A DNA stretch of 64,000 nucleotides, from NCBI GenBank assembly GCA_963675135.1, contig OY776120.1, positions 11,126,001 to 11,190,000 of the forward strand. Direction: 5' to 3'. The notes beneath the pieces were generated by a model. The model made no database searches, had not been told where the DNA came from, and saw only the letters and a program-made list of their open reading frames with translations. The DNA is from Galeopsis tetrahit. Lineage: Eukaryota; Streptophyta; Magnoliopsida; Lamiales; Lamiaceae. How positions within the stretch are numbered: position 1 is the stretch's first letter; each line of letters begins with the position of its first letter. Both the position numbers and the translations under genes were made by a program. This document shows, piece by piece, positions 11,490 through 22,574 of this stretch.

Positions 11490-13090
11490 CTATTCACCAT
11501 AGACTAGAAAACATTTTTTAGTTTGACTAATCTAGTGAGGTCTACATGCATTTTTTAGTTTGACTAATCTAGTGAGGTCTACATGCATTTTGTCGAGGTA
11601 CCTACCAGCTATACTGACAGTGTAGGTCACATCAAGCCTAATATAATTTATGGCGTACATAATTAACTCAATAGCGAATGTGTATGAGACATTTTTCATG
11701 CCTTCAATTTAAAATATCTCAAAAGCTTCAAATTTGTGTTTTCATAAGATGCACATATTTATACCTAAAAAAAAGTCCTTAGTAAAAGTGATGAATCTTC
11801 GTCTGAAACCATATCCCTAATTAGATTGGGAGACGGTCCACACACGTCACTATGAATTTACTCTAACACTTCTTTAGCTCGTAATTTACTTTTTTTAAAA
11901 AGTTTACTAGACAAATTTTCTTCGATACAAGATTCACAATCTCCATATACAAGACTCCAAGTCGAAATGGGTTTTATAGTCTATCTTTCTTAACCTTATA
12001 ATTCGTTTCTCATTGATATGACTAAGTCTATGATATGACATATGAAAGTATGATTTTCCTAATCAGTTAGTTTATATATTTTGTTAATCAATTTAAGAGC
12101 ACCATGCCCAAAATTCAATATATATAAATTATTCGCAGTAAACAATGCAATTTAACTTAAAACACCCACTGCCTATTAGAAAAATTGGAAAGAAAAGGCT
12201 ACAATGTTTAACATTGGAATATAAATAACTATTCTGGTAATAGACATAATGAAATAACAATTATTTAGTTATGTTCTAAGAAACTTGTGTAAATCCATAA
12301 TATATATCATGTGTGTTCAACAATAACTCGTGCTCCATTTTTCAAGTATAAGACAACTTCACCGGATTCAATTGTTCTACTTTTCATGAGGTACTACACA
12401 TTTGTACAAATGTGTGAATCATATTCAGTATCTAATACCCAAAAATTAGAATTATTAGTAAACATGTTTATCTTAACAACAAACATATTTATTTTAGAGT
12501 CGGAAAGTCAGAAACACATATTGTCTTTTTCTCAGCCGTCAGAATCTTGAAATTCTTTCTTTCAATGACCCTTCTCCTTGCAATAGGACCCCACATCATT
12601 CATTATATACCCATTATAGACTTTAAGGAATTTGACTTTGCAATTTAATGAGTCAATCGTGTTGCGCAGGCATCATCACTTTTATTTGATTAATATTATA
12701 GTTCATTACGAAACTAAAAAACAAATCAGAAAGCGACTAAATATAGTATGCAAGAAAACATCGTCCCTTAGGTTAATGTCTATGATTTTGAGTTATTCAA
12801 TCAGGAATATCATTTTCAAAACATATGGTGAATCCTTCTTAACATTACATATCCTACACCAAAACAGATCTCTCATGAACTCATATTTCTCAGTATGGAG
12901 ATATTTTAAATTGTCTGGCCATCTTATAAGCATTCATATTGTCATGCTTCTGAAACTCAAAGTTCGTATCAAGAAACATAACACAATATTGTTTCTGTTT
13001 CGCATCATTTTGATGCTTTTTTTATAGCCTCAACATTAAGTAGGTGTCGAACACGTCAATTTCGATTACCACACCAACTCATTCTCCCGA
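11490..13090 (-). pseudogene. Decayed Copia retrotransposon fragment
   Basis: Reading the minus strand from 13090 downwards, conceptual translation with many stops and shifts gives Copia landmarks in their usual order. They are: gag (EHMNAYKMARQ, 13000-12700); a zinc-knuckle remnant (CKEKGH-like, about 12590-12540); the protease region with WVLDTEYDSHICTNV and KNGARV (12480-12320); a GAG-pre-integrase remnant (about 12040-11900); an integrase start (IHSDVCGP, about 11860); and finally a reverse transcriptase C-terminal remnant (IRLDVTYTVSIAGRY, about 11660-11600). The rest of integrase and most of reverse transcriptase are missing. No LTRs were recognised. A 39-40-bp direct duplication lies at about 11513-11590 (TTTAGTTTGACTAATCTAGT, twice). 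The fragment is old and not functional. Confidence 0.72.
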
Positions 13091-13139
13091 GCTTTCTTAA
13101 TTTGACGTTAAGGCTTAAAAGAAGCATGAAGGTGGTATA

Positions 13140-13770
13140 AAACAGGCGCAATGTGTTATGTTTTGGCATGAACTTTAAGCTTCACAGGTTGCCTGAGAAT
13201 ATGAATCCTTATAAGATGCTCACGCACTTGAAAGATCTTTTTACAAGTGAGTCTCATACTTAGAAATAAGATCTTGTGATATATATTCAGATGTAGGATA
13301 TCCGAATGAGAGAAGGTTTCACCTCATGTTTTGAAGATGATATGACAGATTAAGAAACTAGGAACCCTGAGCATTAACTTGGATGTCGACGATGCATCCA
13401 TTTATTTATACTATTTTTCAATAGCTTCTTGATTTGTTTTCTAGCTTCATACTGAACTATATAATATGAATCAAAAGGAAACAGTGATATCTGAGTTGCA
13501 CAACATGGTTGAAGACTTTTGAAGGAACTATCTCTAAAAAAATAAATGTGTTTCATGCTGGATTCATCTGCTAGATTTGTCACTAAGGGCAAGAAGAAAC
13601 ATAAGAACAAAAAATGCTAAATCGAAGGGTGGTGTTCAAAATAAATAGTGGTTGCTCTCTACTGTAAGAAAAATGAGCACCGAACGAAGAAGGATTACAA
13701 GGTTATAGAATATATTATAGTTGATGAGAAAAAATCATCATGTGTTACTAGTGTTGGAATAGGTATGTTT
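13140..13770 (+). pseudogene. Decayed Copia gag fragment, divergent from its neighbour
   Basis: Plus-strand translation with interruptions gives the gag of the same Copia lineage as 11490-13090. It includes a QVAXEYESLXDAHAL-type segment, a SELHNM segment at about 13485 and a zinc-knuckle remnant LYCKKNEHRTKKDYK at about 13650. It ends in the SVGIGMF linker before an in-frame stop. It begins where the minus-strand fragment begins, so the two are head to head. A poly-T tract follows at 13810-13835. Confidence 0.68.
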
Positions 13771-13794
13771 GTTTGATCATGCCAATTATATATG

Positions 13795-13828
<34 letters not shown>

Positions 13829-13997
13829 TTTTTGCAACAGTTTAAAAAATTTAGTACCTTTCGACTTTTAATGTTAATGACAAAGTTAAATATATTTTAT
13901 TCAATCTATCTCCAACTATCAAATAATATAAATTAATTTTATTAAGAAAACAGTGATAACGCCCAATAAAAAAAAAAAAATTGATAGATTAATAATT

Positions 13998-15153
13998 TGT
14001 TAGAGTTAAGAGAATGGATAACACCTCACCAAAAGTAAAGAAAATAAGATTGAATATATTGAAAGAAAAACACCGAGAATAATCCGTCCAAGCCTAATGG
14101 CCGATTCCTACGGGAAAGATCTCGTTCCAAGCATAAATAATGATCTCTAAGATAATTTCATGGCCGATTCCTACGGGAAAGATCTCGTTCCAAGCGTAAA
14201 TATTGATTTCTAAGATAATCTCACTATAGAGACAAAGACAATATATAAAGACTAAACCCTAGATTACTAAGGCCCATGGGCCACTTTATTAATTAAAGTA
14301 AATTACTATAATATCTAATATATATCTTTGATGCGTATCGATTCCCTTCCATTCTCTTAACTCTAACAAATTGGAGGTTCGTGAGGAAACGTTAGAGAAG
14401 AGAGTGGAGAAGTTGTGACGACGATAATCAAACGAGTCGAGAAGATAAAGATCTTGGTGAGCCAACTCCGACATGAGGAGGGCATCGTTCATGATGACTC
14501 TCTAAAACCTGATGATGACCAATCCCTTCAAGTTCCAGAGAAAATAGATCGAAAGATGATGCCAGAATTAATAAAGAGAGAGTTGTGATTGAGAGAGTTG
14601 ATGAAAAACGGGAGTTTTCTAGTGGTAAGGAAAAGATAAAAGAGACATCATCTAGTATTTTTCAAGAGTTTTCTAGTGGTAAGAAAAAGATAAAAGAGAC
14701 ATCATCTAGTATTTTTCAAGAGGTTACGAAAAAAGGAAGAGTTTTTGAACCAAGGAAATGTGAGTTGCACAACCAAGGAAATGTGTTTTGAAGGGGAAGG
14801 GAATTGATACGCATAAGATATTAGATTTTATAGTAATTTACTTTAATTAAAAAAATGGTCCATGGACTTTAGTAATCTAGGGTTTAGTCTTTATATATTG
14901 TCTTTGTCTCTCTAGTAAGATTATCCTAGAAATCATTATTTACGACTTAGACTTAGGACGGAATCTTTCCCGTAAGAATGGGTCGGCCATTAGGCTTGGG
15001 ACGGAATCTTTTCCGTAAGAATGGGTCGGCCATTAGGCTTGGACGGGATTATTCCCGATGTTTTCTTGTTTTCCCTTCAATATATCCTTCAATATATTCA
15101 ATCTTATTTTATTTACTCTCGGTGAGGATGAGGTGTGTATCCATTCTCTAACA
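13998..15153. mobile_element. Inverted pair of LTR-like arms around a short spacer
   Basis: Two arms of about 345 bp, 13998-14340 and 14805-15153, are diverged inverted copies of each other. Read in its own orientation, the right arm starts TGATACGCATAAG and ends CTCTAACA, i.e. TG...CA as in LTRs. It is preceded by a purine-rich GAAGGGGAAGGGAAT resembling a polypurine tract. The left arm shows the same order on the minus strand. Both arms contain internal duplicated blocks around the sequence GGCCGA and ACGGGAAAGAT. The spacer (14341-14804) contains a 54-bp tandem duplication. The structure could be two LTR-element 3' ends brought head to head, or a foldback element built from LTR sequence. 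Confidence 0.68.
14612..14719 (+). repeat. 54-bp tandem duplication
   Basis: Two nearly identical 54-bp units starting GAGTTTTCTAGTGGTAAG lie in the spacer between the inverted arms. The unit length is a multiple of three and the plus-strand frame across it stays open, giving a repeated FSSGK-KIKETSSSIFQE peptide. It is probably a remnant of a retroelement gag region; no function is claimed. Confidence 0.8.
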
Positions 15154-16463
15154 TATATAATTATTTGGGAAAATTGGTAATAATCAATTATTCATTTAAA
15201 TAAAAAATTAATTAAAAAAAATAACATTAATCAGTTATAATATTATGATTATTAATAATTCAAACATTAATAAATTATTATTTGCATATTGTTAAACATT
15301 TTAATTTTATTATTTAAATACAGCAATAATTAAATAATTATCATAATAATGCACATACATATAAAAAAAATTAGTATTATTATTAAATTAAATAATAACT
15401 AAAACAAGTTTACATCAATTGCAATTAAGTGTACACTATATTTGTATAGCCAAGCTTATTCGGCAAGTATACACCGTATCTTTCACACCTTTCTACATTT
15501 GTTATGATCACATTTACTCAATCATACATATAATTCTGCACGGGATCTCTGGTATCTATTACTCCCTCCGTCCCGCAATTACTTTCACACTTTCCTTTTC
15601 GGGACGTCCCACAATAACTTTCACACCCTTAAAATGGAAAACCCTTTATAAACTACACCCTCACAATATCCTCAATTTTACACAAATGCCATTACTTTTT
15701 CTCCACACTTACACAAAAGTCAACTCATTTATTTACTTTATACATAAAGGTTTACAAATATACCCCTCAAAATCTCCACTAAATTCACTTTTCTTAATTT
15801 GTGTGCCACTTCACATGTGAAAGTAATCACGGGACGGAGGGAGTATGATTTTAATAACATAATTTTATCTAAAAAAAAATATTAATAACTTTGATGATGA
15901 GGTGTTTGTTTAGCAATGGAAATTAAATACTCTAACAATTTGACTTTTTAGAATAACCAATAACATAGGGTTGATATCCAATTCACATACGTATTAATTC
16001 AATCTACTACCTCGTTAAGATTGGTTAAATCATCAATCGGTTTCATTAATTCTCTACCTGGCTCCAATAATTGTTATTTCTCCTCTACTCTCTTGAGATA
16101 TTAAAGATTAAATTCCTCATTTCTACTATAAATTATCTTGAGTTATAATAAACTATGAGTTTCTATATTCAATATTTCAATCTACTCTCTCGAATGTTAG
16201 TATTTCAAATAAACAGCAATCACGAGGCATTTGCAATTAAATACACAAGATAAAAAAAAAGGTACAAATAAGAATTAATTAAAACGAGATTAGCTTTAAA
16301 AAATCATAGAATACTAAGAAAAGGGGAAGAAAACTTATGGCTTATGAGAATTGTCCAGGCCGATCGCACTCTTGTGAATTATGCTATTTTTCTGAAATTA
16401 TTATGATTATGGGGGGTGGGTATATAAAGGTGGGATAGAGCCCTAATTGAGATAAGAGGCCCT
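15154..16463. other. Intergenic around a MITE, no gene seen
   Basis: Apart from the Stowaway-like MITE at 15562-15843, this is AT-rich sequence with no recognisable gene or repeat. Confidence 0.5.
15562..15843. mobile_element. Stowaway-like MITE
   Basis: The ends are CTCCCTCCGTCCCGC and its reverse complement (GGGACGGAGGGAG), the signature of plant Stowaway (Tc1/mariner) MITEs. Both borders carry TA (15560-15561 and 15844-15845). It is 282 bp with no coding capacity. Sub-terminal blocks reading ACTTTCACA are also mirrored. Partial relatives occur near 9650 and 9911. Confidence 0.9.
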
Positions 16464-16894
16464 CAAGATATGAATGAACTGGGCTTCATTAATGGGCCTC
16501 TTGACTTGAGATAGGCCACGGTCATACACAGACTTATTGAGGTCACCCACTGGAAAAAATAAATCGACAAGAGGGTACGTAAAATATCTCATATACCCTT
16601 TGATGAATTTTTTTTTTTAAAAAAAGCAGATGAGTACACCCCATTCATTTAACAAAAGAATTTGTCCCTACACCAAGATATGAATGAACTGGGCTTCATT
16701 AGTGGGCCTCTTGACTTGAGATAGGCCACGGTTATACACACATACTTATTGAGGACATCCACTTTAAAAAAAAAAAAAAATCAACAAGAGGTTATGTAAA
16801 ATGTCTTATATACCCTTTGATGAATTTTTTTTTTAAAAAAAGCAAATGAGTACACCCCCATTCATTTAACAAAAGAATTTGTCCCTACACCATG
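16464..16894. repeat. 210-bp tandem duplication covering a transposon's left end
   Basis: The sequence starting CAAGATATGAATGAACTGGG occurs at 16464 and again at 16674. Each copy holds host flank, the CTTGAGATA target sequence and the first part of the Mutator-like element that follows. The copies differ by scattered substitutions and poly-A length changes. Confidence 0.85.
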
Positions 16895-17330
16895 ATATCA
16901 AAAAAAAAATCAACAATAATCCAAACAACAAAAAAATTTAAGAAATCAAAATTTACTTAAAAAAAATATTCTTGGATTTGGCAAAAACTTTTTCGAACAA
17001 ACACAAAAATTTCAAAAAAAGTAATTGGTTTCGACAAAAACTTTCGGATAAATACAAAAATTCGAACAAAGTAATTGAATACGGCAGAAAATTTTGAACA
17101 AACACAAAAAATTCGATTTTTTTTTTTATCTGATACTGAATTATACACACAGACCTATTTTTTTCTAAACCCTACCTTACCAGAAGGCGGCGGCTGGTCG
17201 GCGAGGGGGGGAGGGGCAGACGCGGGCGATGGCGGCGTGCGCGGCTTGGGAGAAGGAGAGGGAGGGGCGGACGCTTGTGTGTTTAGCCAGTGGGTGTTCT
17301 CATTAACCCTGTGTGTGTATAATCGTAGCC
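16514..17330. mobile_element. Mutator-like element with a duplicated left terminus
   Basis: The left end GGCCACGGTYATACACA then GAGGWCAYCCACT pairs with the right end (reverse complement GGCTACGATTATACACACAC then GAACACCCACTGG). An exact 9-bp duplication, CTTGAGATA, flanks it at 16505-16513 and 17331-17339, as expected for Mutator-like elements. A second left end plus CTTGAGATA occurs at 16715-16723 because of the 210-bp duplication. Inside are three degenerate repeats of about 53 bp (TTCGAACAAACACAAAAATT, around 16990-17120) and a GC-rich patch at 17180-17280. No transposase is present. It is related to the element at 43511-45151. Confidence 0.8.
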
Positions 17331-17339
17331 CTTGAGATA

Positions 17340-19021
17340 TAGAATGACGGCCCATTCTTTGTTGCTTCCCAAACTCACTTGTACATTTGACCTGCATGCA
17401 TAACGGTGTTGTACCTACCAACAAGTATTCGCCTTTGCTCCCCCCAACTTCATTTTACTCCATTCTCGTTTCATTGCATCCTTGCTTCTATTGTGATGGC
17501 TTTGGATTAATTTGTACTAACTTGTTTTTTTAACCTCAAATAAAATAAAATAACACGTCTAGGCCTATTCTTCACGAAATCTTTACATCAAATCTTTTTA
17601 AGCTACGCATAAATGTAATAGAGTTAAAATGACACACATTTGAACGTAATGCCATAGAAAACTCATGTTTATCAAGCTAAAAAAAAATTATACTACCTTT
17701 GTTCCCTTTAAAAGTTTACATAAACTTTTAGCACCTAAATTAAGAAATATAATATTAAATGTGTAGTTGATAGTTGGGATAAAAAGAGATTTAAGAAAAT
17801 GTAAACCATGGTAAGGGAGGTGTGTGGTAGAAATTGAAGTGAGCGGTGAGAGATGGCGGGTCTAATGGGGTCAACCGGGTTGGTTTGAAATGGGAAGGCA
17901 GTTGTTGTGGAGGCCAACCCAATTTTACAAACTCTTTTATACTCCATTAGAAGGGGAGTTTATGTCTCATATTATAAAAATGGGTATCAACAATTTAAAA
18001 TTAGATGCTTGGAAAATAAATTTTAACAAGTTGAAAATGGATATTTGTTGGTGTATTCACAAAAATACTATGCATAAAAAGTATAATATTAGATGTGTAG
18101 TGGATAGTTGAGATAGAAAAAGATTTAAAGAAGAAAAGATAAAGTCAGGTAATAAGTTTTAGTATTAAATAAGAAAATGTAAGTTTTAGATTATAATGAA
18201 AAGAAAAAAAATTAAGAAAATGCAAACCATAGTAAAGAATGTGTGTGGTAGCAATTGAAGTGAGCGGTGAGAGATGGCGGGTTGGGGTGGGGAAGTTGTG
18301 GGGGCCAATCCAATTTTACAAAACTCTTTTATACTCACTCAGAAGGGGAGTTTATGTCTCATATTATGAAATGGGTATGAATAATTTGAAATTAAACGTG
18401 GAACAAACTGTTCCAATGAATTAATCTTATTTAACATATCTGCATTGTTTATACTAAATGTCAATATGTTTCTTTGAAAGAGAAATAAATAAAACTAATG
18501 TTCGAATATGTGGAGTGCAAATCTTCGTATGTTGTCACGAAGTCTCAAAAAACTGAACTTACCTGCCGAGTTGAATTAATAGCGTCGAACGTATTATTTT
18601 ATTACCTTTTATAGGAGGGTCCATATTTTTTCCCCAAAAAATCAAATACAATTTCTATTATTTTTATATTATGATGCAAAAGTGTAATTGTCCATCTCTT
18701 TTCAAACTTGAAAGCATGTAGGCGCAATGGTTGATTAAAAGTGCATGAAGTTGGTATGCATCATTCATTAGTAATAACCACACACTCATATACAGTATAA
18801 TCTAATAAAATGTGTAACAAACTTATATGAATGCATAATTATAATTATACCTAACCTACTAAATGGAATATACAGTATTGTAGCTCTCATCATGTTAAGG
18901 TCGAAGAGAAAAACATGAATTGGCCATTCGAGACCCCCACATACCAACACTAATTTTTATGTCTAACAATTAGTGTCACAAGATCTGTGTACACTCAGTT
19001 GACCCCTCCTGCAGATGACGA
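17340..19021. other. Intergenic upstream of the hydrolase gene
   Basis: No gene is supported. Two related copies of a roughly 330-bp sequence lie at about 17750-18083 and 18084-18420 (listed separately). The remainder is AT-rich and unremarkable. Confidence 0.5.
17750..18420. repeat. Diverged tandem duplication, about 330-bp unit
   Basis: Both copies contain TATTAAATGTGTAGTTGATA or a close variant, then GAAGTGAGCGGTGAGAGATG, then AGAAGGGGAGTTTATGTCTC, in the same order and orientation. The copies differ by several small indels. The unit has the look of a MITE-derived sequence (TACTACCTTTGTTCCC at about 17690), but intact ends were not found. Confidence 0.65.
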
Positions 19022-19112
19022 CACGTGTCAGAACCCTCCTCACGCCTTTATTTTATGATGAGGGTTAGATTGTAGGAAATCACCGTACACCCACCCAATG
19101 ATGTCACACGTG
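19022..19112 (+). promoter_or_regulatory. Two G-box (CACGTG) motifs upstream of the hydrolase gene
   Basis: Palindromic CACGTG cores occur at 19022-19027 (in GACACGTGTC context) and 19107-19112 (in TCACACGTGCC context), about 310 and 220 bp before the ATG at 19330. ACACGTG is the ABRE/G-box core bound by bZIP and bHLH factors, so abscisic-acid or light responsiveness is possible. The 5' leader probably lies in about 19150-19329. Confidence 0.5.
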
Positions 19113-19329
19113 CCAACATCTACCATAACGGCGCAAATCCCTCCTTTCTAACCCCTTTCCTTTCAAACACACACACATCTATTTGCTTCTGCGCTCTCCA
19201 GATCAATCAATTATTGAACCCTGATTTTTTCTGAAGATTTATCTGCATCAATCTTGCTAACAAATTCGGAGAGGGGGATTTCTTTTTTAATTTTTAATTT
19301 TATTTTTAAAATTTATTGATTGGTGTAAG

Positions 19330-22300
19330 ATGGGGGCGGTAACGTCGTCGATGGCGGCGAAGTTTGCGTTTTTTCCGCCTAATCCGCCGTCGTATGGGGT
19401 GACGGTGGAGGAGGCGACGGGGAAGCTGAGGATGACGGAGGTGGCGGAGAACCAAAACGTCGACGTATTGAAAGTGAAGACGAAGAGAGGGACGGAGATC
19501 GTCGCTTTATATGTGAAGAATCCGACGGCGAAGCTCACGGTCTTGTACTCGCACGGCAACGCCGCTGATCTAGGGCAGATGTATGATCTCTTCAGTGAAC
19601 TCAGCATACATCTCCGAGTCAACTTGTTAGGGTATTTTCATAACTATGAAATATTTAGTGTTATTTAATTTTATTCTTTTTCTTCTGTTTAGATTTTGGT
19701 TTGTTAGAATGGATAGATGTAGTTATTATGTGATGGAGTGTTTATGCTTTGACAAAGAGGTGAGCTGAGCTATGGGATAAGTAATTGGGCAAATTGTAAA
19801 TGTCTATTCATAAGTCATTTGTGGATATATCCTACTACAATTAAGGAAAGAATTCTCAAGTGAATTTAGCTTTCGACTAAAAAAATAGGTGTCTGTTCCT
19901 TATAGTAATATACTGGATTGATGATATTGACAGATTTCTTATCTGCATATACTGAATTCTATTACATGCTTGATGAACATCTGCTGGTGCCTCTCTCTTG
20001 CTGAAAACCCCTCACTCACTTTCACTCAGTTAAACATTAGAAACCTCCTTCCTTCCTTAGTCATCCTACCATGGGAGGATGGGCTTTTACTTCTATCTAT
20101 TTATTCAATTATGTAGTTTTGTAATGCTGTGTTCTTTCCGAAACTCCCTTTGTGGAGTGCTTTTGTTTCTCTCCTTGTGGGGAGGTGTAATTTCATTTTT
20201 GGTTGGTGGAGAGATTGGGTCAAGCTCAGTCTTAGAGTCAGGTGTTTTCTATTCATCTGCTTCAGTGCCAGCCGGTTCCTCTTTTCCAGATTTGGCTCCG
20301 ATGGGCTAGATTGCCTAAGATCTGTGGGTGCTCTGTAATTATATGAGGAGGGAGAGCACGTTTATTGTTTCACCAGATCTGGGGTTTATTGTTGGATGTT
20401 CTCGGTATGATCCTGTTGGCATTGACTGCTTTTAAGGACCATCTTTTGAGTTCAGTAGAAACCTCACCCATTTTGATCCACTTTTCTCAGCTTTCCCCAT
20501 TTCGAAGCAGGGTGCTTGGCTGGCTTCCTTTGCAGTTGCCTCATTTTCACCATTTGTTTCACTAGCTTTTGGAGCTAGGTGTTGGTTGATTAGAAGTTCC
20601 ATGTTTCTAGTCTGTTGCTTGTTTGTTTTTTTGGTATTACAGCAACTGTGAACTCCACTTTGTAGGGAGTTTCCATTTTCCTCTTTGGTTGTTTGATGTA
20701 ACCAAGAGGGGCAATTAGTTAGTATCTCTACAGATTGTATGGTCACTTATCAGATTTTTATTCATGAATTTCGTTGGGAGATGTATTTTTGTTACTTTTG
20801 AGTGGGATCTAAGAACCTCTTTTAGTAACCAAGATATACCATACATCTGGTGCTTACTCGTGCCTGGTTTTCTTTCGTTTAGAGTAGCTATAATATTCAC
20901 GTGACATGGTTTGTCTTTATTGATAATGGCTAATAATGCAGATGAAGCCTGAGTACTTAATGAATCTTATTTTCCTTTTTGACAGGTATGATTATTCAGG
21001 ATATGGACAGTCCACTGGCAAGGTATGAAAAACTGGATGTGTTCACCAGGTTTAAGGAACTTTATAATGATAAAATTGTTTATTTGTGTGTTTGTTGTTC
21101 TTTCCTTAGCCAACTGAGCAGAACACTTATGCGGACATTGAAGCTGCATATGAGTGCCTTCAACATACTTATGGAGTGAAAGAGGAAGACGTAATAGTAT
21201 ATGGCCAGTCAGTTGGGAGTGGGCCCACTTTGGATTTGGCATCTCGTTTGTCTAGATTAAGGGCCGTGGTTCTTCACAGCCCGATCTCATCTGGACTTAG
21301 AGTTATGTATCCTGTTAAGCGCACATACTGGTTTGACATTTATAAGGTAATTATGATTTAGATATGCAAGGACGATCCTCTCTTATTTTACATCTGTGAT
21401 GGTACAATGTGTGTATTCTTCCGTTTAATGATTAGATGCTCTGTGTGATTTCAGAATATTGACAAAATTCCGTTGGTCCAGTGCCCAGTGTTGGTTATTC
21501 ATGTAAGTCTTTATCTCTTCACCAGATCCAAATATACTTGATTGTGTAGTACATTGATCTATCTGGTTTGTTAGCTGTGTAACATTTCATTTGTATACTC
21601 TAGCAGTTGTGGCTCTGAAAAATCAAGGTGTGCAATATTTTACAAGTTGTTAGTTGCTTATCCTTTCTTTTCGTTGGTAGTGTTTATTCTCAATTAAATG
21701 ACTTAATGTGTACAGTCATTGTTGCCTTTAGAGCAACTCAGCTGGGTCTAACAGTAGAAGTGATACCAATAGTCATTTGTCCCATGCCAATTTTCTTGAA
21801 GGGCCTGCAGGCTGCAGCATCGCTGTATTTATAACACCGTATACAGTAATCTTTATACTTCTCATTTTATTTATAAGACTTCCTACGAATTTAATTGGTT
21901 CCTATTACCAGAATTATACAACTCTAGTACCATACTACATTATGATGCAAGTCCTTGGTAGTACACGCAAAAACAACACAATTTTGTCTTTGCTTGGAGT
22001 CTTGGTTGTGAGTTTTTTTTTGTTGTATGATAAGTACTTCTTTTGCTACATTCTTCATTACAATCTAAAAGTTTCATTCTTTTTTCACTTGTTTTGATAG
22101 TATATCTATCTACTTTTTTAATCTAATGTTTAATAGGGCACCGAAGATGACGTAGTAGATTGGTCTCATGGGAAGCAGCTGTGGGACCTTTGCAAAGAAA
22201 AGTACGAGCCATTATGGGTTAAAGGTGGCAATCATTGTGACCTGGAGCTCTACCCAGAATTTATTAAGCATTTGAAGAAGTTCATATTAGCCGTCGAAAA

Positions 22301-22574
22301 ATCAGGAAACAAGAGAAATGAATCTACAGATCAAATGGACAATGCTCAAAACAGCATCGCCAGACATAGCATAGATCATAGAGAAAAGTCTAGATCAAGC
22401 ACAGACCATAGAGAAAATCCTAGAGTAAGCACCGATCGAAAAGAGAAATCGAGGTCTAGTATTGACAGGAGAGAAAGATCAAAGAAGAATATGGAGTATG
22501 CGGAGAAGCCCATTAATATTCCAGAGCAGCCAGAGAAAGCGAGGAACAGCATAGATCGGTTGGCCTCAACTTAG
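19330..22574 (+). CDS. Alpha/beta hydrolase, ABHD17/Bem46-like
   Basis: Five exons: 19330-19631, 20986-21022, 21110-21346, 21455-21502, 22137-22574. The frame closes to 353 residues. The N-terminus MGAVTSS fits an N-myristoylation signal (Gly2, Ser6), so membrane attachment is likely; animal ABHD17 proteins use a palmitoylated Cys cluster. The hydrolase core contains HGNAADLGQM in exon 1 (oxyanion region), YDYSGYGQS, and the nucleophile elbow YGQSVGSG (Ser147). The probable triad partners are Asp212 in HGTEDD and His241 in GNHCD. In animals the family removes palmitate from proteins; the plant substrate is unknown. After about residue 265 the C-terminus is a low-complexity charged tail with repeated S-x-D-R/H-R-E-K units. 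Intron 1 is 1.35 kb. The gene converges on the FHA gene; their stop codons are 1.6 kb apart. Confidence 0.93.

Noticed and set aside
17075..17424. Gly-rich and Pro-rich frames on both strands
   Set aside because: They fall on the GC-rich patch and right end of the Mutator-like element and have no gene-like structure.
20079..20746. Several overlapping open frames on both strands
   Set aside because: They lie within the first intron of the ABHD17-like gene; no recognised motif and no continuity with exons.
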